In this document: positions 11,044-19,577 of the stretch, in pieces
How positions within the stretch are numbered: position 1 is the first letter of the stretch
Layout of the letters: each line of letters starts with the position of its first letter
NCBI RefSeq assembly: GCF_040448305.1
Contig: NZ_CP148752.1
Location: 2,480,001 to 2,544,000 of the forward strand
DNA: 64,000 bases
From: Pseudomonas fluorescens
GTDB lineage: Bacteria; Pseudomonadota; Gammaproteobacteria; Pseudomonadales; Pseudomonadaceae
Direction: 5' to 3'
Program-made: the position numbers and the translations under genes
Notes under the pieces: model-generated
Database searches by the model: none
The model's input: the letters and a program-made list of their open reading frames with translations, nothing else
Told to the model about the DNA's origin: nothing

Positions 11044-11463
11044 TCAACCCTCGGCCGGATAGGCGAACGGCATCAGCACCGCACTGTCGAAGAAGGCCTC
11101 TTCACGAATGGCCAGGCCGTTTTTGAAGGTGAAATGTGCGGCGTAGTGCGCGGTAATATGGCGTCCATGAGGTGGAATCACCCGGTCTGGCAACACCAAG
11201 GGTGCGGCGAAGGTACCGGTCAGGAAGGCCGTCAGCGCCAAACGATCGTTACTGACGGCGAATGGGCTGAAAATCACTTGGGCATCGGGGAGCGCTTCGA
11301 ACAATGCGATCTCTCGTTTGCGCATGGCTTCGCGACCGGTTTGAATCCCAGTGCTATCGAGGTAGATGAAGTCTTCGCAAACCAACGCAAGCATCGCCTC
11401 CACATCACGGCGATTGAAGGCTCTTGAGGCGCGTTCCGCATAGTCGTTGGGGCCAGTAGACAT
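11044..11463 (-). CDS. SnoaL-like / nuclear transport factor 2 fold protein
   Basis: Small alpha+beta barrel protein, 139 aa from the ATG at 11463 (MSTGPNDYAERASRAFNRRD). The pattern of an N-terminal helix, DFIYLDSTGIQTGREAM, then ITAHYAAHFTFKNGLAIREEAFFD is typical of SnoaL-like ester cyclases and ketosteroid-isomerase-fold proteins. A longer frame to 11595 has no supporting features. It is the first gene of a two-gene operon with the SDR and faces the LysR gene. Family fairly sure; enzymatic role unknown. Confidence 0.75.
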   Translation of the reverse strand: MSTGPNDYAERASRAFNRRDVEAMLALVCEDFIYLDSTGIQTGREAMRKREIALFEALPDAQVIFSPFAVSNDRLALTAFLTGTFAAPLVLPDRVIPPHGRHITAHYAAHFTFKNGLAIREEAFFDSAVLMPFAYPAEG

Positions 11464-11579
11464 ACAATCCGTTCCATTCGTTTCGAGGGGCTGTAGATAT
11501 ACCTTTGAGGCATCTCCCGAAAAACAGCGACTACTGCATAATGGCTTTGCACATATGCAGACCAGGGAGGACAGGACGC

Positions 11580-12467
11580 ATGGCGTTGCAAGCAAATTGG
11601 GACGATCTTCGTCTGCTGTTGGCAGTCTCGCGGCGTGGCAGCTTCCTTCAAGCTGGCCAGTTGCTGGGTATCGCGGCGTCTACCGTGTCCCGCCGCCTGA
11701 CCCAACTTGAGGTCGCACTGGGCGAGCCACTCGTCGAGCGGGGCGTTGAAGGATGCTGGTTGACCTCGCGGGGCCAATCCCTCGTGGAAGTTGCCCTGGC
11801 TGCGGAAGCTGGCTTGAGGCGTCAAACCGCTGCTGGCATATCCGAGCTGCACACAGAGCTATTTGGCAGTGTCCTGGTCAGTGCAGGAGAGGGGTTCTCG
11901 TCTTGTGTGCTGGAGGCCGCGAGTCGCTTCACTTCTCTGCACCCGCGTTGCTCGGTGGAGCTGATGGTAACAGCCGACTTTCACAAGATCGTCCGCGGCG
12001 TGGCAGACATTGCTGTGCGTACAGCTCATCTGGGTGAGCCGTCGCTGATTTATCGACCCATAGGCCGGCTCGCCTACGGTGTCTTCGCTGATGCAGGTTA
12101 TCTGAAGCGGTTTCCAGGGGTGACCCTGGCCACGGCGGTCAATGTTGCCTTGCTTCCCCCGCTGGACATGTTGCCGCAAATGCGTGCGGCAAAGGCCGGT
12201 GGTCTGGACCGCACGCAGATCAGCGTGAACTCTTTCGCGGTGCAGCTCGAATCGGTGAGGCGAGGTATGGGGGTGGCTGTACTGCCCCGTATATTGGCGA
12301 AGGATCTGATCGGGTTGTTCCCGGATCTCCACCTTCCAGATATGGAGGTCTATCTGGTGACCCGGCCGCAGGCATTGAAGCAGGCTCACATCAAATGTTT
12401 TTTTGCCATCCTGGAGCAGGTGCTGCTCGAAGCTCTATCCATAGAAAATGTCGAAGGTTACCTCTGA
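11580..12467 (+). CDS. LysR-family transcriptional regulator
   Basis: Regulator of 295 aa from the ATG at 11580 (MALQANWDDLRLLLAVS), which has GGGAGG about 10 bp upstream. Residues about 15-65 form the winged helix-turn-helix (GSFLQAGQLLGIAASTVSRR) and the rest the two-lobed effector-binding domain. It is divergent from the SnoaL-like/SDR pair with 116 bp between the starts, the standard arrangement for a LysR protein controlling its neighbours. The inducer is unknown. Confidence 0.9.
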   Translation: MALQANWDDLRLLLAVSRRGSFLQAGQLLGIAASTVSRRLTQLEVALGEPLVERGVEGCWLTSRGQSLVEVALAAEAGLRRQTAAGISELHTELFGSVLVSAGEGFSSCVLEAASRFTSLHPRCSVELMVTADFHKIVRGVADIAVRTAHLGEPSLIYRPIGRLAYGVFADAGYLKRFPGVTLATAVNVALLPPLDMLPQMRAAKAGGLDRTQISVNSFAVQLESVRRGMGVAVLPRILAKDLIGLFPDLHLPDMEVYLVTRPQALKQAHIKCFFAILEQVLLEALSIENVEGYL

Positions 12468-12470
12468 GGG

Positions 12471-12522
12471 GGTGACCCGTGAGTATCGGAACAATAACGA
12501 TCTCTACTGCGTACGGGTCACC
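12471..12522. repeat. Perfect 10-bp inverted repeat after LysR gene
   Basis: GGTGACCCGT (12471-12480) is repeated as its exact reverse complement ACGGGTCACC (12513-12522), separated by 32 bp. It begins 3 bp after the LysR stop. The long loop and absence of a T-run argue against a strong intrinsic terminator; a weak terminator, binding site or remnant of a mobile element end is possible. Confidence 0.5.
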
Positions 12523-12547
12523 GTGCAATAGACTGGGTTTTGCGATG

Positions 12548-12586
12548 AGCGTGGAGCGTGGAGCGTGGAGCGTGGAGCGTGGAGCG
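12548..12586. repeat. Tandem 7-bp repeat (AGCGTGG x5)
   Basis: Five exact copies of AGCGTGG run from 12548 to 12582, followed by a partial copy AGCG. It is a simple-sequence tract that could change length by slippage. It lies in the intergenic region about 400 bp upstream of the serralysin gene and is not inside a supported gene. Confidence 0.9.
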
Positions 12587-12983
12587 CTTATCAAATACCC
12601 ACTCAAAGGATGAGCACAACCGCCGAGATAACTCACTAAACGTTTAATTCAATGAAAAGAGTGTGCGGGCACATCTATGAATAAACGTGAGAAGTGCGAA
12701 GGAGTCTACAAAATAAATTTACCATTATTTAATAATTAAATTGTCGATTGTCAGACAATTATTCCGCTCCGCCTGTTTTTTAGATGACAGTGCCTACAGC
12801 ACACCTATTGTTTTCGGGCATTTGCTTGGGTAACACAATTTGACGTCAAAAAAGTAGTAGACGTTTGATTTCGAATTGTGTCAGTTTTCTTTCGCCTTCA
12901 ATGGGCGAGTGATAAGGCGATCTCGCCAGAGATTGTCGCTATCTGACAAAAACTGTTCCATAGCTAAACAAGGAAGTGTGTTT
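12587..12983. other. AT-rich region upstream of the exoenzyme operon
   Basis: No gene is supported between the 7-bp repeat tract and the serralysin start. The stretch at about 12700-12750 is strikingly AT-rich compared with its surroundings and is expected to contain the promoter of the protease-lipase operon. I cannot pick a single convincing -35/-10 pair. Confidence 0.45.
12968..12977 (+). promoter_or_regulatory. GGA-containing RsmA/RsmE-like site at aprA ribosome binding site
   Basis: ACAAGGAAGT at the serralysin ribosome binding site contains a GGA core close to the RsmA/CsrA consensus (CANGGAYG). In fluorescent pseudomonads aprA is known to be under Gac/Rsm post-transcriptional control, so this is the likely contact point. 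The match is short and is offered as inference. Confidence 0.35.
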
Positions 12984-14441
12984 ATGTCGAAAGTAAAAGT
13001 CCACGCTATTGATTCCGCCGAACAGGCATTCCAGCCATTGCAAGCATTGGCTGTAGCCAGTTCTGCTTTCAACCAGATCAATAGCTTCAGCCATCAATAT
13101 GATCGGGGTGGCAACCTCACGGTCAATGGCAAACCCTCGTTCTCCGTCGACCAAGCCGCCACCCAATTGCTGCGCGACGGTGCTGCCTACCAGGACAAGG
13201 ACGGCAGCGGCAAAATCGAACTCACCTATACGTTCCTGACCTCGGCCTCGTCGAGCACCATGTACAAGCACGGGATTACCGGGTTCAGTCAGTTCAGCGC
13301 GCAACAAAAAGCCCAGGCTGTGCTCTCCATGCAATCCTGGGCCGACGTGGCCAATGTCACCTTCACTGACAAGACTGCCGGCGGCGACGGTCACATGACC
13401 TTCGGTAACTACAGCGGCGGCCAGGATGGCGCAGCGGCGTTTGCTTACCTGCCTGGCACAGGCGCCGGTTATGACGGAACTTCCTGGTACCTGATCAACA
13501 GCAGCTACACGCCCAACAAGACCCCGGACCTGAATAACTATGGCCGGCAAACCCTGACCCACGAAATCGGTCACTCCCTGGGCCTGGCCCACCCTGGCGA
13601 CTACAACGCCGGCGAAGGCGCGCCGACCTACAGCGACGCGTCCTACGGGCAAGACACCCGCGGCTACAGCGTCATGAGCTACTGGAGTGAAAGTAATACC
13701 AGCCAGAACTTCAGCAAGGGTGGCGTCGAAGCCTATTCGTCCGGCCCGCTGATGGACGATATCGCAGCCATTCAGAAGCTCTACGGCGCCAACACCACGA
13801 TCCGTACCAGCGACACCACCTACGGCTTCAATTCCAACGCCGGGCGCGATTTCCTCAGCGCGTCTTCATCGTCGGATAAAGTGGTGTTCTCGGTGTGGGA
13901 CGCGGGCGGCAAGGACGCTCTGGATTTCTCCGGTTTCACCCAAAACCAGAAGATCAACCTCAATGAAGCCTCGTTCTCCGACGTTGGCGGCATGGTGGGT
14001 AACGTCTCCATTGCCAAGGGCGTCACTGTCGAGAACGCTATCGGCGGTTCGGGCAGCGACCTGCTGATCGGCAACAACGTGTCCAACGAGCTGAAGGGCG
14101 GTGCCGGCAACGACATCCTTTACGGCGCTGGTGGTGCGGACAAGTTGTGGGGCGGCGTCGGCTCGGACACTTTCGTGTTCGCGGCCAGCAGCGACTCGAA
14201 ACCCGGTGCGGTTGACCAGATCCTCGATTTTGTCAGCGGCCTGGACAAGATCGACCTGACCGGCATCACCAACGGCGCAGGCCTGCATTTTGTCAGTGCA
14301 TTCACCGGTGCGGCAGGCGATGCGGTGTTGAGCAATTCGGGCGGTAACAGCCTGTTGTCGGTGGACTTCTCCGGGCATGGCGTGGCTGACTTCCTGGTCA
14401 GCACCGTGGGCCAGGCGGCGTACTCGGACATCGTGGCGTGA
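12984..14441 (+). CDS. aprA: Serralysin-type alkaline metalloprotease AprA (AprX)
   Basis: Secreted zinc protease of the serralysin family (M10B), 485 aa from ATG 12984, preceded by AAGGA. The zinc motif [11 protein letters not shown] spans H193, H197 and H203, and the Met-turn SVMSY is at residues 229-233. From about residue 354 come calcium-binding RTX nonapeptides (GGSGSD, GGAGND, GGVGSD), then the C-terminal type I secretion signal ending in DIVA. There is no Sec signal peptide, as expected for export through AprDEF encoded downstream. Length and motifs are complete, so the enzyme should be active. It degrades milk and host proteins in related strains (family knowledge). Confidence 0.97.
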   Translation: MSKVKVHAIDSAEQAFQPLQALAVASSAFNQINSFSHQYDRGGNLTVNGKPSFSVDQAATQLLRDGAAYQDKDGSGKIELTYTFLTSASSSTMYKHGITGFSQFSAQQKAQAVLSMQSWADVANVTFTDKTAGGDGHMTFGNYSGGQDGAAAFAYLPGTGAGYDGTSWYLINSSYTPNKTPDLNNYGRQTLTHEIGHSLGLAHPGDYNAGEGAPTYSDASYGQDTRGYSVMSYWSESNTSQNFSKGGVEAYSSGPLMDDIAAIQKLYGANTTIRTSDTTYGFNSNAGRDFLSASSSSDKVVFSVWDAGGKDALDFSGFTQNQKINLNEASFSDVGGMVGNVSIAKGVTVENAIGGSGSDLLIGNNVSNELKGGAGNDILYGAGGADKLWGGVGSDTFVFAASSDSKPGAVDQILDFVSGLDKIDLTGITNGAGLHFVSAFTGAAGDAVLSNSGGNSLLSVDFSGHGVADFLVSTVGQAAYSDIVA

Positions 14442-14527
14442 TGTGACGGGAGAAAGGAGGACGGCGCTTCATGCGCTGCCCTCTGTCCTCGCTGCGAACA
14501 AAGCTACGGTGCGGAGTAAAACGTCCC

Positions 14528-14932
14528 ATGACGCAAAGCGTCTTTACCTGCAAAAACAGCGTGTGGCTATCGGCGGTGCTGATGATGTTTTTTGGAGATG
14601 TAACCATGGCAAACAGCCTGAAATTAGCGGACCCGTCGGAACTCGCCGGAAAATGGCAAGTCCGGGAAGGCTCGTCCGCGTTGTTGCAGGACCGACAGCC
14701 AAATGGTTGCCTGATTGAATTGAAACTGGACCAGACGCTGGGCGGGCAACTCGATTGTATGGTGCGCTGGCTGGGTCAGGCTCCCTCCGGCTGGTTTCCC
14801 GAGCCGGACGGGATTGCGTTGACCAACCATGAAGGTTCGAAAACAGCATTTTTCAGTCGACAGAAGAGTGAGTTTTATAAGCTGACATTGCCTGTTGGAT
14901 TCAATGTGTCGTTGCAGCGAGCGCCAGAGTAA
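14528..14932 (+). CDS. aprI: Alkaline protease inhibitor AprI (Inh family)
   Basis: Small periplasmic inhibitor of the serralysin, 134 aa from ATG 14528. The N-terminus is a signal peptide (hydrophobic core VWLSAVLMMFF, cleavage likely after MA near residue 26). The mature part begins NSLKLADPSELAGKWQV and has two cysteines (in GCLIEL and DCMVRW) forming the conserved disulfide of the beta-barrel Inh fold. The N-terminal strand of this family inserts into the protease active site. The gene lies 86 bp after aprA and before aprD, its normal place. An earlier in-frame start at 14471 would obscure the signal peptide. Confidence 0.9.
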   Translation: MTQSVFTCKNSVWLSAVLMMFFGDVTMANSLKLADPSELAGKWQVREGSSALLQDRQPNGCLIELKLDQTLGGQLDCMVRWLGQAPSGWFPEPDGIALTNHEGSKTAFFSRQKSEFYKLTLPVGFNVSLQRAPE

Positions 14933-15043
14933 AAGCATCAGGTCAAGTTGGTGGCCCAATGCTTCTATCTAAAAAGTGGGTCTGTTCGTTTAACGAATGG
15001 CGTAATGGGTTGTGCCTGTGAGTAATCAACTCAAGGAAGATTA

Positions 15044-16819
15044 ATGAAGATGGCGAAGACCACTCCTGCTGCACCTCTAGTTCGAGCGCTGGGTGATTAC
15101 AAGGGTATTTTGATTAGCGTCGCCAGTTTCACCGCACTGATCAATATTCTGATGTTAGTGCCCTCTATTTACATGCTCCAGGTCTATGATCGGGTCTTGT
15201 CTTCGCAAAATGAAACGACATTGGCCATGTTGTCGCTGATGGTTGTCGGGTTCTTTGCCTTTATCGGTTTGCTGGAAGTTATTCGCAGCTTTATCGTCAT
15301 CCGTATTGGCAGTCAGTTGGAGCGGCGCTTCAACCTGCGGGTCTATCAGGCGGCTTTCGAACGTAATCTGTACAAGGGCGAGGGTAACGCCGGGCAGGCA
15401 TTGGGCGACCTGACGCACATTCGTCAGTTTGTCACCGGCCCGGCGTTGTTTGCCTTCTTCGATGCGCCTTGGTTTCCGGTCTACCTGTTCGTGATCTATC
15501 TGTTCAACGTCTGGCTCGGGGTCTTTGCCACGGCGGGTGCGGTGCTGCTGATCGGGCTGGCCTGGCTCAATGAGGCGATGACCAAAAATCCCTTGGGCGA
15601 AGCGGCGGTTTTTTCCCAGAAGTCCAGCCAACTGGCCACCAGTCACCTGCATAACGCCGAAACCATCCAGGCCATGGGCATGCTGGGGGCTTTGCGCAAT
15701 CGCTGGTTCCAGGTGCATTCAGGTTTCCTCGGCCTGCAGAACCAGGCCAGTGACACTGGTGCCGTTATCAGTTCCTTGAGCAAAACCCTGCGCCTGTGTC
15801 TGCAATCCCTGGTACTGGGCCTTGGCGCCTTGCTGGTGATCAAGGGCGACATGACTGCCGGGATGATGATCGCAGGTTCCATCCTGATGGGCCGCGTCCT
15901 GAGCCCCATCGATCAGTTGATCGCCGTGTGGAAACAGTGGAGCGGCGCCAAACTCGCTTACCGTCGTCTCAATGCCTTGTTGCAAGCGTTTCCACCGAGT
16001 GACGATGCCATGGCGCTGCCTGCCCCGAAGGGCCGGATCAGCTTCGAACAAGTCAGCGCCGGTCCTCCGGGGCAACGTGCGGCGACCTTGCATATGGTCA
16101 ATTTCAGCCTCGCTGCGGGGGAAGTGCTGGGCGTGCTCGGCGCTTCGGGTTCCGGCAAGTCGACATTGGCCCGGGTGCTGGTCGGTGTCTGGCCGACCCT
16201 CGGCGGTACGGTGCGGCTCGACGGTGCGGATATCCATCGCTGGAACCGCGACGACCTCGGTCCCTACATCGGGTATCTGCCACAGGACATCGAATTGTTC
16301 AGCGGCAGCATCGCGCAAAACATCGCGCGGTTCCGCGAAGCCGATGCACATAAAGTCGTTGAAGCCGCGCAGCAGGCCGGCGTGCATGAATTGATCCTGC
16401 GTTTGCCCCAGGGCTACGACACCGTACTCGGCGAGGACGGCAGTGGTTTGTCCGGTGGGCAGAAACAACGCGTGGCGCTGGCCCGTGCGCTGTATGGCCA
16501 ACCGAGCCTGGTGGTGCTGGATGAACCGAACTCCAACCTCGACACCGTGGGCGAAGCGGCCCTGGCCGGTGCGATCGCACAAATGAAGGCCCAGGGTACC
16601 AGCGTGATTCTGGTCACCCATCGCTCCTCCGCGCTGGCCCAGGCCGACAAGCTGCTGGTGCTCAATGACGGTCGCTTGCAGGCATTCGGCCCGAGCCAGG
16701 AGGTACTCAAGGCACTTTCCGGCGCCCAGGAACAGCAACGTGAAAAAGCTGCACAGACACCGGGCGGGCTCAGCATGAGCCGGCAGTATCAGCCCACGAC
16801 AAGGAACTCGGGTGTATGA
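15044..16819 (+). CDS. aprD: Type I secretion ABC transporter AprD
   Basis: Inner-membrane ABC exporter of 591 aa. About six membrane helices occupy residues 20-300. The nucleotide-binding domain has Walker [10 protein letters not shown] near residue 366, the signature [15 protein letters not shown] near 470 and Walker [13 protein letters not shown] near 489. No N-terminal peptidase domain is present, typical of PrtD/AprD exporters of RTX proteases and lipases. It forms a channel with AprE and AprF. Its last codons overlap the aprE start by ATGA. Confidence 0.96.
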   Translation: MKMAKTTPAAPLVRALGDYKGILISVASFTALINILMLVPSIYMLQVYDRVLSSQNETTLAMLSLMVVGFFAFIGLLEVIRSFIVIRIGSQLERRFNLRVYQAAFERNLYKGEGNAGQALGDLTHIRQFVTGPALFAFFDAPWFPVYLFVIYLFNVWLGVFATAGAVLLIGLAWLNEAMTKNPLGEAAVFSQKSSQLATSHLHNAETIQAMGMLGALRNRWFQVHSGFLGLQNQASDTGAVISSLSKTLRLCLQSLVLGLGALLVIKGDMTAGMMIAGSILMGRVLSPIDQLIAVWKQWSGAKLAYRRLNALLQAFPPSDDAMALPAPKGRISFEQVSAGPPGQRAATLHMVNFSLAAGEVLGVLGASGSGKSTLARVLVGVWPTLGGTVRLDGADIHRWNRDDLGPYIGYLPQDIELFSGSIAQNIARFREADAHKVVEAAQQAGVHELILRLPQGYDTVLGEDGSGLSGGQKQRVALARALYGQPSLVVLDEPNSNLDTVGEAALAGAIAQMKAQGTSVILVTHRSSALAQADKLLVLNDGRLQAFGPSQEVLKALSGAQEQQREKAAQTPGGLSMSRQYQPTTRNSGV

Positions 16820-18165
16820 GCCGCGCACACATGAGCAGTCAAAATGAAGCCACGATGGAACACGATTACCTCGCGGAACGTCCTGAGCGCGACGCACGTT
16901 ATTTTGTCCGACTGGGCTGGATTCTGGCGATCGTCGGCGCTGGCAGTTTCTTCGCCTGGGCCAGTCTGGCGCCGCTCGATCAGGGCATTGCGGTGCAAGG
17001 CACGGTGGTGGTGTCGGGCAAGCGCAAGGCAGTGCAATCGATGAGCAGCGGCGTCGTTAGTCAGATTCTGGTGCGCGAAGGTCAGGTGGTGAAACAGGGC
17101 CAGCCGCTGTTCCAGCTCGACCGGACCCAGGTCGCCGCCGACGTGCAATCCCTGCAAGCGCAGTACCGCATGGCCTGGGCCAGCCTGGCGCGTTGGCAGA
17201 GCGAGCGGGACAACCTGAAACAAGTGAGTTTCCCCACCGAGCTGAGCAACGATCCCGATCCGCGCCTGGCGTTGGTGCTGGAAGGCCAGCGCCAGTTGTT
17301 CAGCAGCCGCCGCGATGCTTTCTCCCGCGAACAAGCGGCCCTGCGTGCCAGCATCGAAGGCGCCGGCGCGCAATTGGCCGGCATGCGCCGCGCCCGTACC
17401 GACCTGAGCGCCCAGGCCAACTCGCTGCAACAACAGCTGAGCAATCTTCAACCCCTGGCGGACAACGGCTACATCCCGCGCAACCGGCTGATGGAGTACC
17501 AGCGGCAGTTGTCGCAAGTTCAACAACAATTGGCAGAAAACACCGGCGAAAGCGGACGCGTGGAGCAGGGCATCCTCGAATCGCACCTGAAGTTGCAACA
17601 ACACAGCGAGGAGTATCAAAAGGAAGTCCGTACCCAACTGGCCGATGCACAGCTCAAAAGCGTGACCCTGGAGGAACAACTGACCTCCGCCGGATTCGAC
17701 CTGCAACACAGCGAGATCCTCGCCACGGCCGATGGCATCGCGGTCAGTCTTGGGGTTCACACGGTCGGCGCGGTGGTGCGCCAGGGCGAAATTCTGCTGG
17801 AGATCGTGCCCCAGGGCACGCACCTGGAAGTGGAAGGGCACTTGCCGATCAACTTGATCGACAAGGTTGGCACGCACTTGCCGGTGGACATCCTGTTCAC
17901 AGCGTTCAACCAGAGCCGCACCCCGCGAGTACCAGGCGAAGTCAGCCTGATCTCCGCGGACCAGATGCTCGACGAGAAAACCGGCGCACCGTATTACGTG
18001 TTGCGCAGCAGCGTCAGCGATCAGGCCATGGAAAAGCTCAACGGTCTGGTGATCAAACCCGGTATGCCGGCGGAAATGTTTGTGCGCACCGGTGAACGTT
18101 CACTCCTCAACTATTTGTTCAAACCGCTGCTCGACCGGGCAGGCTCCGCGTTGACCGAGGAATAA
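16816..18165 (+). CDS. aprE: Type I secretion membrane fusion protein AprE
   Basis: Periplasmic adaptor of 449 aa (HlyD family). A short cytoplasmic N-terminus is followed by one membrane helix (about residues 30-50), the lipoyl-type segment ([19 protein letters not shown]), a long coiled-coil hairpin rich in Gln/Glu/Leu (about 110-290) and a C-terminal beta domain. The start overlaps the aprD stop. It links AprD to the outer-membrane AprF. A later ATG at residue 6 is possible. Confidence 0.95.
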   Translation: MSRAHMSSQNEATMEHDYLAERPERDARYFVRLGWILAIVGAGSFFAWASLAPLDQGIAVQGTVVVSGKRKAVQSMSSGVVSQILVREGQVVKQGQPLFQLDRTQVAADVQSLQAQYRMAWASLARWQSERDNLKQVSFPTELSNDPDPRLALVLEGQRQLFSSRRDAFSREQAALRASIEGAGAQLAGMRRARTDLSAQANSLQQQLSNLQPLADNGYIPRNRLMEYQRQLSQVQQQLAENTGESGRVEQGILESHLKLQQHSEEYQKEVRTQLADAQLKSVTLEEQLTSAGFDLQHSEILATADGIAVSLGVHTVGAVVRQGEILLEIVPQGTHLEVEGHLPINLIDKVGTHLPVDILFTAFNQSRTPRVPGEVSLISADQMLDEKTGAPYYVLRSSVSDQAMEKLNGLVIKPGMPAEMFVRTGERSLLNYLFKPLLDRAGSALTEE

Positions 18166-18167
18166 GG

Positions 18168-19535
18168 ATGTTCGGTTGTATGAATAAGCTTTCCATGCTT
18201 GGGGCGACACTCCTGCTGCTGGCGGGCAACCCGGCAGTAGCGGCCACGGGGCCGTTCGAGATTTACGAACAGGCTTTGCGCAACGACCCGGTATTCCTCG
18301 GCGCGATCAAGGAGCGCGACGCCGGCCTGGAAAACCGCGCCATCGGCCGCGCCGGGCTGTTGCCGAGGCTGGGTTATAACTACAACAAGGGCCGCAACTC
18401 TTCCAAGGCCACCTACTTGAACGAGCACCGGCAAAACCAGACCGACGACCGCAACTACAGCAGTTACGGTTCAAGCCTGACCTTGCAACAACCGTTGCTC
18501 GACTACGAGGCCTACGCCGCTTATCGCAAGGGCGTGGCGCAGGCGTTGTTCGCCGATGAAAACTTTCGCGGCAAAAGCCAGGAGTTGCTGGTTCGGGTGC
18601 TGGAGAACTACACCAAGGCCTTGTTCGCCCAGGACCAGATCGACATTGCCCTGTCCAAGAAAAAAGCCTTCGAGCAACAGTTCCAGCAGAACGAGCAGAT
18701 GTTTCGCCAGGGCGAAGGCACGCGTACCGACATACTCGAAGCCGAGTCGCGTTATGAACTGGCAACTGCCGAGGAAATCGAGGCGCGTAACGAACAGGAT
18801 GCGTCCTTGCGCGAACTGGGTGCGCTCGTCGGCGTGCCCACTATCGACATCGCCGATCTGGCGCCGCTGGAGCAGAACTTTCAGACCTTCACCCTGCAAC
18901 CGGCCAATTACGACACCTGGCACGAGATGGCGGTGGCCAACAACCCGAACCTGGCCTCCCAGCGTCAGGCGCTGGAGGTGGCGCGCCACGAAGTCGAACG
19001 CAACCGCGCCGGGCACCTGCCCAAGGTCAGCGCCTACGCCACGGTGCGCCAGAACGAATCCGAAAGCGGCAACACCTACAACCAGCGTTACGACACCAAC
19101 ACCATCGGCATCGAAGTCAATGTGCCGTTGTATGCCGGCGGCGGGGTCTCGGCTTCGACCCGGCAGGCCAGCCGTGCGATGGAACAGGCCGAGTACGAAT
19201 TGGACGGCAAGACCCGGGAAACCCTGATCGAGCTACGTCGGCAGTTCAGCGCCTGCCTGTCGGGGGTGAGCAAGCTGCGGGCCTATCAAAAAGCCCTGAC
19301 TTCCGCTGAAGCGCTAGTGGTGTCGACCAAGCAAAGCATCCTGGGCGGTGAGCGGGTCAACCTCGATGCGCTGAACGCCGAACAACAACTGTTCACCACC
19401 CGCCGAGACCTGGCCCAGACCCGCTACGACTATCTGATGGCCTGGACCAAGTTGCATTACTACGCGGGCACCTTGAGCGAGCAGGATCTGGCTCGGGTGG
19501 ACGAGGCGTTTGGCCAGGGGCCGAGGACTCGGTAA
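18168..19535 (+). CDS. aprF: Type I secretion outer-membrane protein AprF (TolC family)
   Basis: Outer-membrane channel of 455 aa with a signal peptide (MFGCMNKLSMLGATLLLLAGNPAVAA). Two repeated OEP domains are visible, including FEIYEQALRNDPVFLGA near the mature N-terminus and a second start WHEMAVANNPNLASQRQALEVA near residue 245. It begins 2 bp after aprE and completes the AprDEF exporter. Trimeric TolC-like structure is family knowledge. Confidence 0.95.
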   Translation: MFGCMNKLSMLGATLLLLAGNPAVAATGPFEIYEQALRNDPVFLGAIKERDAGLENRAIGRAGLLPRLGYNYNKGRNSSKATYLNEHRQNQTDDRNYSSYGSSLTLQQPLLDYEAYAAYRKGVAQALFADENFRGKSQELLVRVLENYTKALFAQDQIDIALSKKKAFEQQFQQNEQMFRQGEGTRTDILEAESRYELATAEEIEARNEQDASLRELGALVGVPTIDIADLAPLEQNFQTFTLQPANYDTWHEMAVANNPNLASQRQALEVARHEVERNRAGHLPKVSAYATVRQNESESGNTYNQRYDTNTIGIEVNVPLYAGGGVSASTRQASRAMEQAEYELDGKTRETLIELRRQFSACLSGVSKLRAYQKALTSAEALVVSTKQSILGGERVNLDALNAEQQLFTTRRDLAQTRYDYLMAWTKLHYYAGTLSEQDLARVDEAFGQGPRTR

Positions 19536-19577
19536 CACCGCAGAACCTACACAAAAACAAAAAAGTGAGTGTTCAAC

